Source of the DNA: Candidatus Poseidoniales archaeon
GTDB taxonomy: Archaea > Thermoplasmatota > Poseidoniia > Poseidoniales > Thalassarchaeaceae
Reading direction: 5' to 3'
Length of the DNA: 25,492 nucleotides
NCBI GenBank assembly: GCA_028821815.1
Contig: JAPKEY010000005.1
Span: 1-25,492, forward strand
A program made the translations under genes and the position numbers. The notes under the pieces are model-generated. The model made no database searches. It was not told where the DNA came from and saw only the letters and a list, made by a program, of their open reading frames with translations. Of the stretch, positions 5,952-12,968 are shown in pieces. Position 1 is the stretch's first letter. Each line of letters begins with the position of its first letter.

Positions 5952-7424
5952 TCAAAGATTGGTCAGTCGCTGTGCGATGGCACCCATTGCGACAGCAGTC
6001 TCCAAACTAGCACCAATTCCAGTCAATTCAAATTGGTCTGGACAATTGTCGAGTAATTTCTGAGGTAATCCTTGGCGGCCGAGTCCAATGAACATGCAGA
6101 TTTCACCATCATACGTTGTCAGATCCACGGAACCCCCTTTGGGTTGATGGGTGGTGGCAATGGGGTGTCCTATTGCCCCACTCAACGCATCTTCAACTGA
6201 TAGCAATTGTATACGCCCCGAAGCAAGTAGAGATGGCAAGTGATTCACACCTGCTGTGCCCGATTCTGTTTGAGTACGTTGACAAAGTCCCTCGAGATCT
6301 TCAGTCGGCCAATCAATCAACGCGATATCGAGACCAAAACCCCAAGCAATACCAGATGCTCGGGCCAAAGCCCGAAGATGTGGGGTGGCAATAGCACCAT
6401 CATAGGTTCCTACCAATGCCATGGTGTGTCCCCGCCTTTCCACATCGCCACTGGCCGGTTGTGTGGTGAGGATAGTGGGTGTTTGAACAGGTGCCAACCC
6501 CTCGGCACGCTCAGAATCGCCAAGTCGCTCAAATCCTTTTGCGAGATTTTTCTTAATTCGCATCGCTGTTTGAGCATCCAATGATTCGACATACTGTGCA
6601 GCATTCTCCAACAATTCCCTTGCAAATTCTTCGTCACCAGCACGATCGGCTCTACCCGCTAGTGTGACAACAAATCGCACTGATTTCTCATCAGCACCCG
6701 CTAAAGTTTCGGCCAACATGCGAACATCCTCTGAACGAGTTGCATGACTGCACATTGTTCGGACAGTTTCAAATTCTGCAGAACCAAGGAATGGTAGGGC
6801 GAGTTGAAGGGCACTTGGTTCTAAAGGCAGATTGGCTTGAAGTGTTAGGCGGTGCAAATTATCAAGAAATTTCACTGCCAAATCAGGTGTGGCTTCAGTA
6901 AGAAGTGGTATAATTTCAGAAATCATTTCACGATTTCCCGTGGCAACAATTGCTTTCATAATAGGGCGAGCTGCTTTGGCTTCCATGCCATGATTTTCCA
7001 CGGCTAAGTGGAATAGTTCGGGTAATTTTTGCTCTGATACGCGATTTGCAATCGCTTTCAGTGCGTCGACACGCGCTTCACCTGCTGGCAAACCCCCCGT
7101 CATACCAACGAGATCGTTCATCAATGCCTTTCTTGCCCGACCGCCTGGCCAATTACCAACCGATTTTGCGATGATTGCAATACTTTCGGCCAATCTCCAA
7201 GCCCGTTCTTCTTCCAGCATTGATTCGACAATGATTGGCACCCATTCTGCCCGGTCATCTTCACGCATATCGCCTGAAGCACACAAACCGCAAAGCGCTT
7301 CAGCACGATAAATACCATCTTGTAAATCTTGTGCCAAGTCAAACAATTCGCGAGATAGTCCACTTTCACGCCCTTCTCGCAGTATGCGTCGGCATGCGCT
7401 AGGGTCGTGGCGTTCACTCATCAT
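5952..7424 (-). CDS. Helical-repeat protein fused to a C-terminal DUF531 domain
   Basis: This is a 490-residue protein. Residues 1 to about 320 are almost entirely predicted helix with repeating short Ala/Leu-rich units (HEAT/TPR-like). Residues about 331-490 match the archaeal DUF531 family: HTMALVGTYDGA, LRALARASGIAWGFGLDIAL, an IATT segment, FIGLGRQGLP and a final TGIGASLETAVAMGAIAQRL. The glycine-rich FIGLGRQGLP and GASLETAVAMGA pieces resemble the knot of SPOUT RNA methyltransferases, so an RNA-modification role is an inference. ATG 7424 is chosen because GGGAGGTT (7429-7436) precedes it. It overlaps the end of the upstream zinc-finger gene by 11 nt, implying coupled translation. In the DUF531 proteins I know the domain stands alone, so the helical fusion is notable. 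Confidence 0.8.
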   Translation of the reverse strand: MMSERHDPSACRRILREGRESGLSRELFDLAQDLQDGIYRAEALCGLCASGDMREDDRAEWVPIIVESMLEEERAWRLAESIAIIAKSVGNWPGGRARKALMNDLVGMTGGLPAGEARVDALKAIANRVSEQKLPELFHLAVENHGMEAKAARPIMKAIVATGNREMISEIIPLLTEATPDLAVKFLDNLHRLTLQANLPLEPSALQLALPFLGSAEFETVRTMCSHATRSEDVRMLAETLAGADEKSVRFVVTLAGRADRAGDEEFARELLENAAQYVESLDAQTAMRIKKNLAKGFERLGDSERAEGLAPVQTPTILTTQPASGDVERRGHTMALVGTYDGAIATPHLRALARASGIAWGFGLDIALIDWPTEDLEGLCQRTQTESGTAGVNHLPSLLASGRIQLLSVEDALSGAIGHPIATTHQPKGGSVDLTTYDGEICMFIGLGRQGLPQKLLDNCPDQFELTGIGASLETAVAMGAIAQRLTNL

Positions 7425-8124
7425 GGCCAACCTCCCATTTTTCTTGATGCTCCTCACGACCTGGGTAATTTTGCCCCTTCCATTTTCCACGTTCGATCTT
7501 CCGTTTTTCAATAATTTCTTCACGGGATGGGGGTCTGTGCAGGAAAATCCGCTTGATATCCCGTGCTTCCATTTTTCCAGTTAAGGTTCTGGCTGTCCCT
7601 GAATGGAGGGCTCGAATTCTCCAAGTGTCACCTCGGTGCTTGACAATGGTGCCACAAGAGAATACCTTTTCGGGGTCAACTTCAATGATATCAGAAAAAG
7701 AAATTTCAGCATCAGTGAATGTACGTTTAATCCTCGCCAAATCAATTCGATAAGCCCAAACACGCCTGACGTCACGGGCACTGAGTGTTCGTGGTTTTGC
7801 ATCTCCATCTGTTTCTAAGCGAGTAATTCGCCAGAGGAGGTCCAGTGCCTCAAATTCGTCATCCAATACAAAAATTTCATCATCATCTACATCCATTTCG
7901 TAGGGTATTGATTCCGGGCCATCCGAAAGTGTAAATCGGATGGTAACTGGTTTGGCGTTGCGGAAAATCACAGTGTGGACATTCCCACACCCTTCACATC
8001 GAAGGAGATAATCAACACCTGAATCATTCTTTAACGCCTTTTCTTTGAGGATTTCATGCGCTTGGCGGGTGTTGCAGCTCGGACAACGTGTGACGTTGTC
8101 CAGTTCCTCGACATCGTCGGCCAT
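7414..8124 (-). CDS. Archaeal zinc-finger protein, HVO_0476/COG1326 type
   Basis: This is a 236-residue protein with an N-terminal zinc ribbon, C14-P-S-C17 and C43-E-G-C46, preceded by an acidic tail. A beta-rich region follows, then a DIKRIFLHRPPSREE segment and a highly charged Lys/Arg/Glu C-terminus. This layout matches the uncharacterised archaeal zinc-finger family that includes HVO_0476, found across Euryarchaeota, whose role is unknown. A strong GGAGGA (8131-8136) precedes ATG 8124. It is first in a two-gene operon with the DUF531 fusion, which overlaps its 3' end. Only 50 nt separate it from the divergent methyltransferase gene, so their promoters must overlap. Confidence 0.85.
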   Translation of the reverse strand: MADDVEELDNVTRCPSCNTRQAHEILKEKALKNDSGVDYLLRCEGCGNVHTVIFRNAKPVTIRFTLSDGPESIPYEMDVDDDEIFVLDDEFEALDLLWRITRLETDGDAKPRTLSARDVRRVWAYRIDLARIKRTFTDAEISFSDIIEVDPEKVFSCGTIVKHRGDTWRIRALHSGTARTLTGKMEARDIKRIFLHRPPSREEIIEKRKIERGKWKGQNYPGREEHQEKWEVGHDE

Positions 8125-8174
8125 ACCATCTCCTCCAGTCCGACCGGCTCACCGGGGGTATTTCACGACATCCC

Positions 8175-8957
8175 ATGTCCACGAGATTTGAAAACCAATT
8201 ACTTACCCGGCGAAGTGTGGGACTGAGTATTGAAGACGCCTTGGCGGCATTGCTGGCCAAGAATCCAGAACAGCCGAGGGATGAGCCTGACGTTGCAGTA
8301 TCCATCGGTGCCCAACTTGAGCACATGGAATTAGATTCAATGCCCACAAGTTTACGCCGCCGAATTCGTGACGTCATCGCACGTGTTCAACCGAAGCGTG
8401 TATGTGAAGTCGGTTCAGGAATTGGACATTTGAGTGCGTGGCTATTCGATTACTGGTCCACCCATACCAATCCACAACATTTTGACATGGTCGAAGCAGG
8501 TGGGAAATTCAGTGTCATCCTCACACGCCTTTTGCGACGGTATGGTGCTGAAGATTGGGCTCATGTCCGCGTGGGTGATTTCGATTCACTGTGTGCGGAA
8601 TTGGATAGTTGGCAAGCGGCCAATAGGACCACTGATGAAGCTGCGGCCACCTCTTCACCGCCATTGCGTGCTCCTTACGAGATTATCATCGTCGATGTGG
8701 GTGATGTCGGTAAGGTGGCGGCAATCAAACGTTCATTTGACCTGCTTGTTCCTGGTGGCCTCATTCTCACTGCTGAACCGGAAGTCCCAGTCGACGATGT
8801 TGGTGAAATTCCAGAATCGGGTCCAGAGAATCCGGATCAAGCCAGAGTAGCCGCATTCAATGAATGGACACAATTCATTTCCGAAGTCAATCAAACCAAC
8901 CCTGTGGGTTTCGTTCCAATGTTTGGAGGCACTTTGGTTGGTATTATTCAGGCTTAA
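8175..8957 (+). CDS. Class I SAM-dependent methyltransferase (O-methyltransferase-like)
   Basis: This is a 260-residue protein with a Rossmann methyltransferase core. Motif I is VCEVGSGIGHLSAW (from about residue 76). Then come an acidic SAM-ribose contact in FDMVEAGGKF, YEIIIVDVGDVGKV (motif IV region) and LLVPGGLILTAEPE (post-IV). The arrangement resembles COG4122 O-methyltransferases. The substrate cannot be inferred. The N-terminal 70 residues are helical and probably cap the active site. Its TAA overlaps the TAA of the convergent subtilase gene within the four bases TTAA (8954-8957). Confidence 0.82.
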   Translation: MSTRFENQLLTRRSVGLSIEDALAALLAKNPEQPRDEPDVAVSIGAQLEHMELDSMPTSLRRRIRDVIARVQPKRVCEVGSGIGHLSAWLFDYWSTHTNPQHFDMVEAGGKFSVILTRLLRRYGAEDWAHVRVGDFDSLCAELDSWQAANRTTDEAAATSSPPLRAPYEIIIVDVGDVGKVAAIKRSFDLLVPGGLILTAEPEVPVDDVGEIPESGPENPDQARVAAFNEWTQFISEVNQTNPVGFVPMFGGTLVGIIQA

Positions 8958-10108
8958 CTGGCCATCGCTAGTAGAGCATCAACCCTCAGTCGCCCATATC
9001 CGTGGTAATTGTCATGCTCTGCTTGCTCATCGTTTGGTTCGACACTATTCTTAATCCATTCTTTGACATTTTCCACTGTATTCCGTGAACCCCCTGAAGA
9101 GCCGTTGTGTCCAAGATCTGGTCGGTGCTCTAAGAGGTGCGCAATCGCCCCACTTACCCATACGGTGGCGCCACTGGTTCCGGAACCCCATGCATAGAGA
9201 ATGTCCGTGTCAATTTGTGCATTTAGTATAGCCAATTTTTCCCCAGGAGCCACAAGTTCAGGTTTTTTGTCAGGATCTTGTCTAGGAAAATGCTCAGGAA
9301 ACCTGAGTCCATTGTCACCGATTGATGAATTACTCCATACTGATCCATCAGTATCTATGGCTCCAACACAGATGACATCCAGAACACTACCAGGGCTGGC
9401 TACATCTCCATCATCATCGGGGCCGCCATCATTTCCTGCTGCAGCAACCACAAAGATACCTTGGTCGATGGCACGGTCAACCGCACCCTCAAGTTCATCT
9501 GTTTCGATGAATATCCAATCGATTCCCTGACCTCCACCGAGGCTTAGAGAAATAATGTCGACGCCACTATCGGTGCACCAGTCTACAGCTGCCGCAATAT
9601 TGGTGTCGGTTCCACTACCAGATTTTGAAATAGCCTTTGCAATGTGTAAATTGACATTGGGTGCAATACCCGGGAGGCGATTTTTAGCAACCAATATGCC
9701 CGCCATCGCGGTGCCGTGCCCCTGGTCATCGTATGGCTCACTTCTACTGCTGACAAAATCTTCCCATCCTGCGAGTTGCAAGTGTGCCAAATCAGGGTGG
9801 CTGAGGTCAATGCCCGTGTCGACGATACAAACATCAACACCTTCACCACTTGTTGAAACATTGTTAAAACCCGACAATTGCTTGAATTCTTCGTGACGTT
9901 GTGCTAGTTCAGGGGGATATGGGTCTAGGAGTCCCTGTTCCAAGAGGCCTACAGCCCAAACCACGAGTAAAATGGAAACGACAAAGAGTGCAAAAGCCGT
10001 TCCATTTCGAATGATATTTTGGATATTCATTTCCGCCCCGAACCCTCGTCGAGCTGGCGGTGCCGGTGCATCTGGCATTTCGAATGCGATTTTGAAATCT
10101 GAAGTCAT
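8954..10108 (-). CDS. Membrane-anchored subtilisin-like serine protease (S8 family)
   Basis: This is a 384-residue S8 peptidase. The catalytic triad is complete: D97 in VCIVDTGIDLSHPD, H131 in DDQGHGTAMAGI and S312 in WGSGTSGATVWVSG. N226 in VVAAAGNDGG is the oxyanion-hole residue. Residues 37-56 are a single hydrophobic helix, so the protease domain most likely faces outside as a type II membrane protein. Only about 40 residues lie between the membrane helix and the catalytic Asp, so a classical I9 pro-domain is absent. The start is fixed by the ATGA overlap with the upstream sufS stop (10105-10108), although the frame is open further upstream. Third gene of the operon with the zinc-ribbon membrane protein and the cysteine desulfurase. 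Substrates are unknown. Confidence 0.93.
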   Translation of the reverse strand: MTSDFKIAFEMPDAPAPPARRGFGAEMNIQNIIRNGTAFALFVVSILLVVWAVGLLEQGLLDPYPPELAQRHEEFKQLSGFNNVSTSGEGVDVCIVDTGIDLSHPDLAHLQLAGWEDFVSSRSEPYDDQGHGTAMAGILVAKNRLPGIAPNVNLHIAKAISKSGSGTDTNIAAAVDWCTDSGVDIISLSLGGGQGIDWIFIETDELEGAVDRAIDQGIFVVAAAGNDGGPDDDGDVASPGSVLDVICVGAIDTDGSVWSNSSIGDNGLRFPEHFPRQDPDKKPELVAPGEKLAILNAQIDTDILYAWGSGTSGATVWVSGAIAHLLEHRPDLGHNGSSGGSRNTVENVKEWIKNSVEPNDEQAEHDNYHGYGRLRVDALLAMAS

Positions 10109-11331
10109 GCATCCCCCTCTGTTAAGCCATCCATAATCTCGCTGAATGTATCTACAAAGATGCGTGCATCTTCTTCGGTATTGTATGCATAGGCGGAGGC
10201 GCGCAAACTTCCTTGCTCTATTCCACGAGCACCAAACCACTGGTTGACACAGTGCAGACCGGAGCGAACAAACACCCCTCCAACTTCATCCATGAGGATA
10301 CCCACATTTTGAACATCAAGATTTTCCAGTAAAATTGAGCAAATACCACCACGTTTTGACGCATCCTCAGGGCCAATGATTTCAACGCCAGAGTGATGCC
10401 TGATGCCTTCACTCATGATTCGATTCACACGCACCTCTTGTTCCGCGAAGTCACGCATATCATACTGTGAGAGTAAGTCCAGTGCTGCTTCAGTGCCGCA
10501 TATCCCTGCATAATGGCCCAATCCACCCTCTAAACGATCAGGAATAGGGCGTAGTGAGTAGTGCTCTGCGGTTGCAGATTCTACCGTCCCGCCTCCGGCA
10601 CAGATTGGCTCGAGTTGTGATAGGATTTCTTCGCGGCCCCAAAGGGCACCTACACCTGTCGGGCCGAGCATTTTATGCAAGCTAAACGAGAACAAATCAC
10701 AGTTTAAATCTTTGACATCAATAGGCATATGGGGTGCAGATTGAGCCCCATCAACATGGACAATTGCTTCATAATCGTGGGCGATTTTTACTGCTTCAGC
10801 GATTGGAATTTCGACGCCATCAAGGTTGCCAACATGAACCAATGAAACAACTCTAAGCGATTCCCCTGCATCGGCACACGCAGTTTCAAATGCTTCAATG
10901 TCAAATTCATTATTCGCTTGACTCTTCACAGTATGCAGTTTGACACCCGCAGTTTTCAGTTGTAGCCACGGGACGAGATTTGAATTATGCTCCCGATCGC
11001 TGGTAATGACAACATCTCCAGGTTCCCAATTCAGCCCTGCAGCAACCTGGTTGATTGAATGAGTTGCATTTGGAGTGAAGATTACTTCGCGGGCATTTTT
11101 CGCACCGATGTGATCTGCTAATTTCCGCCGGGTACGTGTGACTGTTTGGGAAATCGACATGCCCCATCTGTGGACCGATCGTCCGGCACAGGATGGATTT
11201 CTTGCGTAGTACTGTTGAATGGCGGTGATGACATTTTGCGGACGTAATGTCATACAAGCATTGTCAAGATAAATGGGTGAATTTTCCTCCTGTAGAGGTG
11301 GAAACAATTCACGAAAACCTGCGACGTCCAT
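10105..11331 (-). CDS. SufS-like cysteine desulfurase (class V aminotransferase fold, PLP)
   Basis: SufS/IscS enzymes take sulfur from cysteine for Fe-S clusters or RNA thiolation. The frame shows IYLDNACMTLRP at the N-terminus, NATHSINQVA, SDREHNSNLVPW, VHVDGAQSAPHMPIDV and the PLP lysine in SFSLHKMLGPTGVG (K220). The catalytic cysteine is in RSGLHC (C361), followed by SLRASAYAYNTEED, the SufS-type end. The usual RFEAGT loop reads RLEGGLG, a departure. ATG 11331 (408 aa) has GGTGA just upstream and a 4-nt gap to the preceding stop. ATG 11349 (414 aa) is the alternative. No SufBCD or scaffold gene is nearby, so the sulfur acceptor is unknown, and another class V activity cannot be excluded. 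Confidence 0.85.
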   Translation of the reverse strand: MDVAGFRELFPPLQEENSPIYLDNACMTLRPQNVITAIQQYYARNPSCAGRSVHRWGMSISQTVTRTRRKLADHIGAKNAREVIFTPNATHSINQVAAGLNWEPGDVVITSDREHNSNLVPWLQLKTAGVKLHTVKSQANNEFDIEAFETACADAGESLRVVSLVHVGNLDGVEIPIAEAVKIAHDYEAIVHVDGAQSAPHMPIDVKDLNCDLFSFSLHKMLGPTGVGALWGREEILSQLEPICAGGGTVESATAEHYSLRPIPDRLEGGLGHYAGICGTEAALDLLSQYDMRDFAEQEVRVNRIMSEGIRHHSGVEIIGPEDASKRGGICSILLENLDVQNVGILMDEVGGVFVRSGLHCVNQWFGARGIEQGSLRASAYAYNTEEDARIFVDTFSEIMDGLTEGDA

Positions 11332-11335
11332 TGAC

Positions 11336-12538
11336 TCACCATGCCTCATCGTCAGAGAAGTGATTCCCTACTGGTGCACTCGTATTACAGGATGCACAAA
11401 TAACACGGGATGAGATGCGTATTCCACAGATGGGGCACTTCTCACCAGGGGTGTCGGATCCGTTACAACCATCGATAGCACAAGCGGCTTCAATCTCGCC
11501 ATCGACAAGCATTTTGACACCTGTGATTTCACCGCAATCGGGACATTTTCCAGCACGTGCAGGTTGCTGGTTTGGCATTTCGCTTGATTCACGGTCCCCT
11601 CCAACTTGTCTAGATCGGTCTGATTCAATACGGATTTCGGCATTTCCCAACATAAGTTGTGGATACCAAAGTATCTGCAACATTAACCAAACTAGGAGCA
11701 ACCCCGAAAACATGTACACAGCCTTCAGTACCCACCACCACTCAACCGCTCCCGGTTGGCGCAGGGCTACATAGTGTGCACCAGACCAAGCATGAATGAC
11801 AACAAGAACACAATAGGCGAAAAGTGCTACACTCCAAGCAATTAGTGAATGGTCACGTTTGGCAATTTCACGTTGGCGTGGGTCTGGGTGGTAGTGTCGT
11901 TCTTCGACATGAACATCCCTTGTTTCAGTTACCGCTCGTAGCAAGATGAAAAAGATGAACGCAATGAAGATAAATCCTACAAACGTAATTACAATGGCAT
12001 CCATTTCCCATCCAAATGGGAAATTTGCATCTTCCCCATGTGCCACAAATTGACACAATTCAGCTGCGAATAATGCAAGATATAGGCTGATTGCTTGAGA
12101 ACGCATCAGCGGAAAGATTGCCCACAGCCTGACCAGAAGAATGGCCCACAATCCGATACTAACCAGCGTCAGGGCAATGGCTGCATTGGAAACGTGCCGA
12201 ATCCCAGAATTCTCATCACTAGGGTTGATACCAATTGTATAGAAATCTCCCCCGCCGGAAAGTTCATTGATTCCGAAATCCCATCCCGACAGAATTACAG
12301 CAAGAAAACCAACCCCCAAAGTCGCCCAATGCCCCACAGTCCATGTGTTTCGTATTTTGTAGAAATGAAACATCAACTCTATTTTCAAATGGTGCAATGG
12401 CTCTAAACGGGGGTAATCTATGGACAAATTCTGACCAATCTTGAGATCAGTCAAGCGTGAACCTTCGTGGAAAACCAAGCCGTCACCAGCCTCCGTTTCT
12501 TCCATCGCGGCCTCTGTCATCATGGTACCCTGCGACAT
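11336..12538 (-). CDS. Six-transmembrane protein with C-terminal tandem zinc ribbons
   Basis: This is a protein of about 400 residues that I do not recognise as a named family. After an acidic cytoplasmic N-terminus it has about six hydrophobic segments, including GHWATLGVGFLAVILSG, AIALTLVSIGLWAILLV, AISLYLALFAAELCQFV, DAIVITFVGFIFIAFIFF, LIAWSVALFAYCVLVVIHAW and LKAVYMFSGLLLVWLML. Its last 70 residues carry paired Cys motifs (CPDCGE, CAIDGC, CPICG, CASC) typical of two zinc ribbons. The frame is open further upstream but would read through tRNA-Ser, so ATG 12538 is preferred (12523 is an alternative). A TATA-like AATATT (12582-12587) lies about 45 nt upstream. First gene of the operon with sufS and the subtilase. 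The Cys-rich tail beside a cysteine desulfurase is suggestive but not proof of a link. Confidence 0.8.
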   Translation of the reverse strand: MSQGTMMTEAAMEETEAGDGLVFHEGSRLTDLKIGQNLSIDYPRLEPLHHLKIELMFHFYKIRNTWTVGHWATLGVGFLAVILSGWDFGINELSGGGDFYTIGINPSDENSGIRHVSNAAIALTLVSIGLWAILLVRLWAIFPLMRSQAISLYLALFAAELCQFVAHGEDANFPFGWEMDAIVITFVGFIFIAFIFFILLRAVTETRDVHVEERHYHPDPRQREIAKRDHSLIAWSVALFAYCVLVVIHAWSGAHYVALRQPGAVEWWWVLKAVYMFSGLLLVWLMLQILWYPQLMLGNAEIRIESDRSRQVGGDRESSEMPNQQPARAGKCPDCGEITGVKMLVDGEIEAACAIDGCNGSDTPGEKCPICGIRISSRVICASCNTSAPVGNHFSDDEAW

Positions 12539-12606
12539 CCTCGCATTAAGAAATGCTCCACCTGCCGTAGGCTGGATGTCGAATATTCTGCAAATCAACC
12601 TGAACC

Positions 12607-12610
12607 AAAA
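12607..12610 (-). terminator. T4 tract after tRNA-Ser
   Basis: On the minus strand the encoded CCA of tRNA-Ser is followed by TTTT (AAAA on the plus strand). Short T tracts are the usual archaeal transcription end signal. It is weak, so read-through into the six-TM gene is possible. Confidence 0.4.
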
Positions 12611-12695
12611 TGGCGCCGAGACGGAGATTTGAACTCCGGCGGGAAAACCCACATGATTTCCAGTCATGCGCGATACCAGGCTATGCGACCTCGGC
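12611..12695 (-). tRNA. tRNA-Ser (anticodon GGA), CCA encoded
   Basis: Folded from the minus strand. Acceptor 5' GCCGAGG pairs with TCTCGGC (one G-U), followed by G73 and an encoded CCA. The anticodon stem is CATGA/TCATG with loop CTGGAAA, giving anticodon GGA. The long variable arm GGG-TTTT-CCC marks a class II tRNA. The T arm is CGGAG-TTCAAAT-CTCCG. No intron is visible. The D stem is weak: G10-C25 and C11-G24 pair but A12 faces C23. G73 is the usual serine discriminator. It reads UCC/UCU codons. Confidence 0.95.
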
Positions 12696-12810
12696 AGCGT
12701 TTCGGCGTGCAACCTGTCGGATATGAGCATGATGGCAGTGATACTCACAAACGCATACTCAATATGGTGTCCGTAGTGGTTAAATCAAGCCTGTCGGTCG
12801 CCGTCTTACT
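12696..12810. promoter_or_regulatory. Divergent tRNA promoter region
   Basis: These 115 nt separate the divergent tRNA genes. On the plus strand, GGTTAAATC (12777-12785) lies about 30 nt before tRNA-Thr, as expected for an archaeal TATA box. On the minus strand, CTCATATCC (12719-12727) lies 24-32 nt before tRNA-Ser. The octamer CCTGTCGG occurs twice, at 12713-12720 and 12790-12797. No coding sequence is supported. Confidence 0.5.
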
Positions 12811-12882
12811 GCCACTGTGGCTTAGCGGTATAGCACCTCATTGGTAATGAGGAGGTCGCGTGTTCAATTCACGCCAGTGGCT
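12811..12882 (+). tRNA. tRNA-Thr (anticodon GGU), CCA not encoded
   Basis: Acceptor GCCACTG pairs perfectly with CAGTGGC (12875-12881), followed by discriminator U (12882), the archaeal threonine identity base. The anticodon stem is CCTCA/TGAGG with loop TTGGTAA, giving anticodon GGU. The T arm is GCGTG-TTCAATT-CACGC. No intron is present. Unlike the neighbouring tRNA-Ser, the CCA end is not encoded and must be added by CCA-adding enzyme. Confidence 0.97.
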
Positions 12883-12883
12883 C

Positions 12884-12887
12884 TTTT
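12884..12887 (+). terminator. T4 tract after tRNA-Thr
   Basis: TTTT begins two bases after the tRNA-Thr discriminator and is followed by the palindrome at 12890-12906. Together they could end tRNA transcription. The giant gene could also share this transcript if termination is incomplete. Confidence 0.4.
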
Positions 12888-12889
12888 CA

Positions 12890-12906
12890 CAGACCCATAG
12901 GGTCTG
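12890..12906. repeat. Perfect 17-bp palindrome, CAGACCC-ATA-GGGTCTG
   Basis: Seven-nt arms are exactly complementary around ATA, between tRNA-Thr and the giant surface-protein gene, 63-79 nt upstream of that gene's ATG. Its 11-bp core ACCCATAGGGT recurs on the minus strand at 22059-22069 inside another perfect palindrome. Candidate operator, or a tRNA transcript terminator hairpin. Confidence 0.6.
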
Positions 12907-12947
12907 ACCAGTACCCCGAAGGTCTTTCTAACGTCTAAGTGTCGCCA

Positions 12948-12962
12948 GACTCCGTAGGAGTC
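12948..12962 (+). promoter_or_regulatory. Shine-Dalgarno sequence sequestered in a hairpin
   Basis: GACTCC (12948-12953) and GGAGTC (12957-12962) are perfect inverted arms around GTA. The second arm contains the GGAG ribosome binding site, 8 nt before ATG 12969 of the giant gene. In the mRNA this hairpin would hide the site. This also fixes the preferred start, because no other start has such a site. Confidence 0.6.
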
Positions 12963-12968
12963 AGTGTC

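Noticed and set aside
10109..10240. Upstream extension of the subtilase to 10240
   Set aside because: The added residues lie inside the end of the cysteine desulfurase gene, are basic and Cys/Arg-rich, and the ATGA overlap gives a better start.
12539..12748. Upstream extension of the six-TM gene to ATG 12748
   Set aside because: It would translate through tRNA-Ser, and the added residues look like random sequence with no membrane or domain character.
12696..12810. tRNA locus as an integration (att) site with the giant gene as cargo
   Set aside because: No integrase, no direct repeat of a tRNA 3' end and no shift in base composition are visible around the giant gene.
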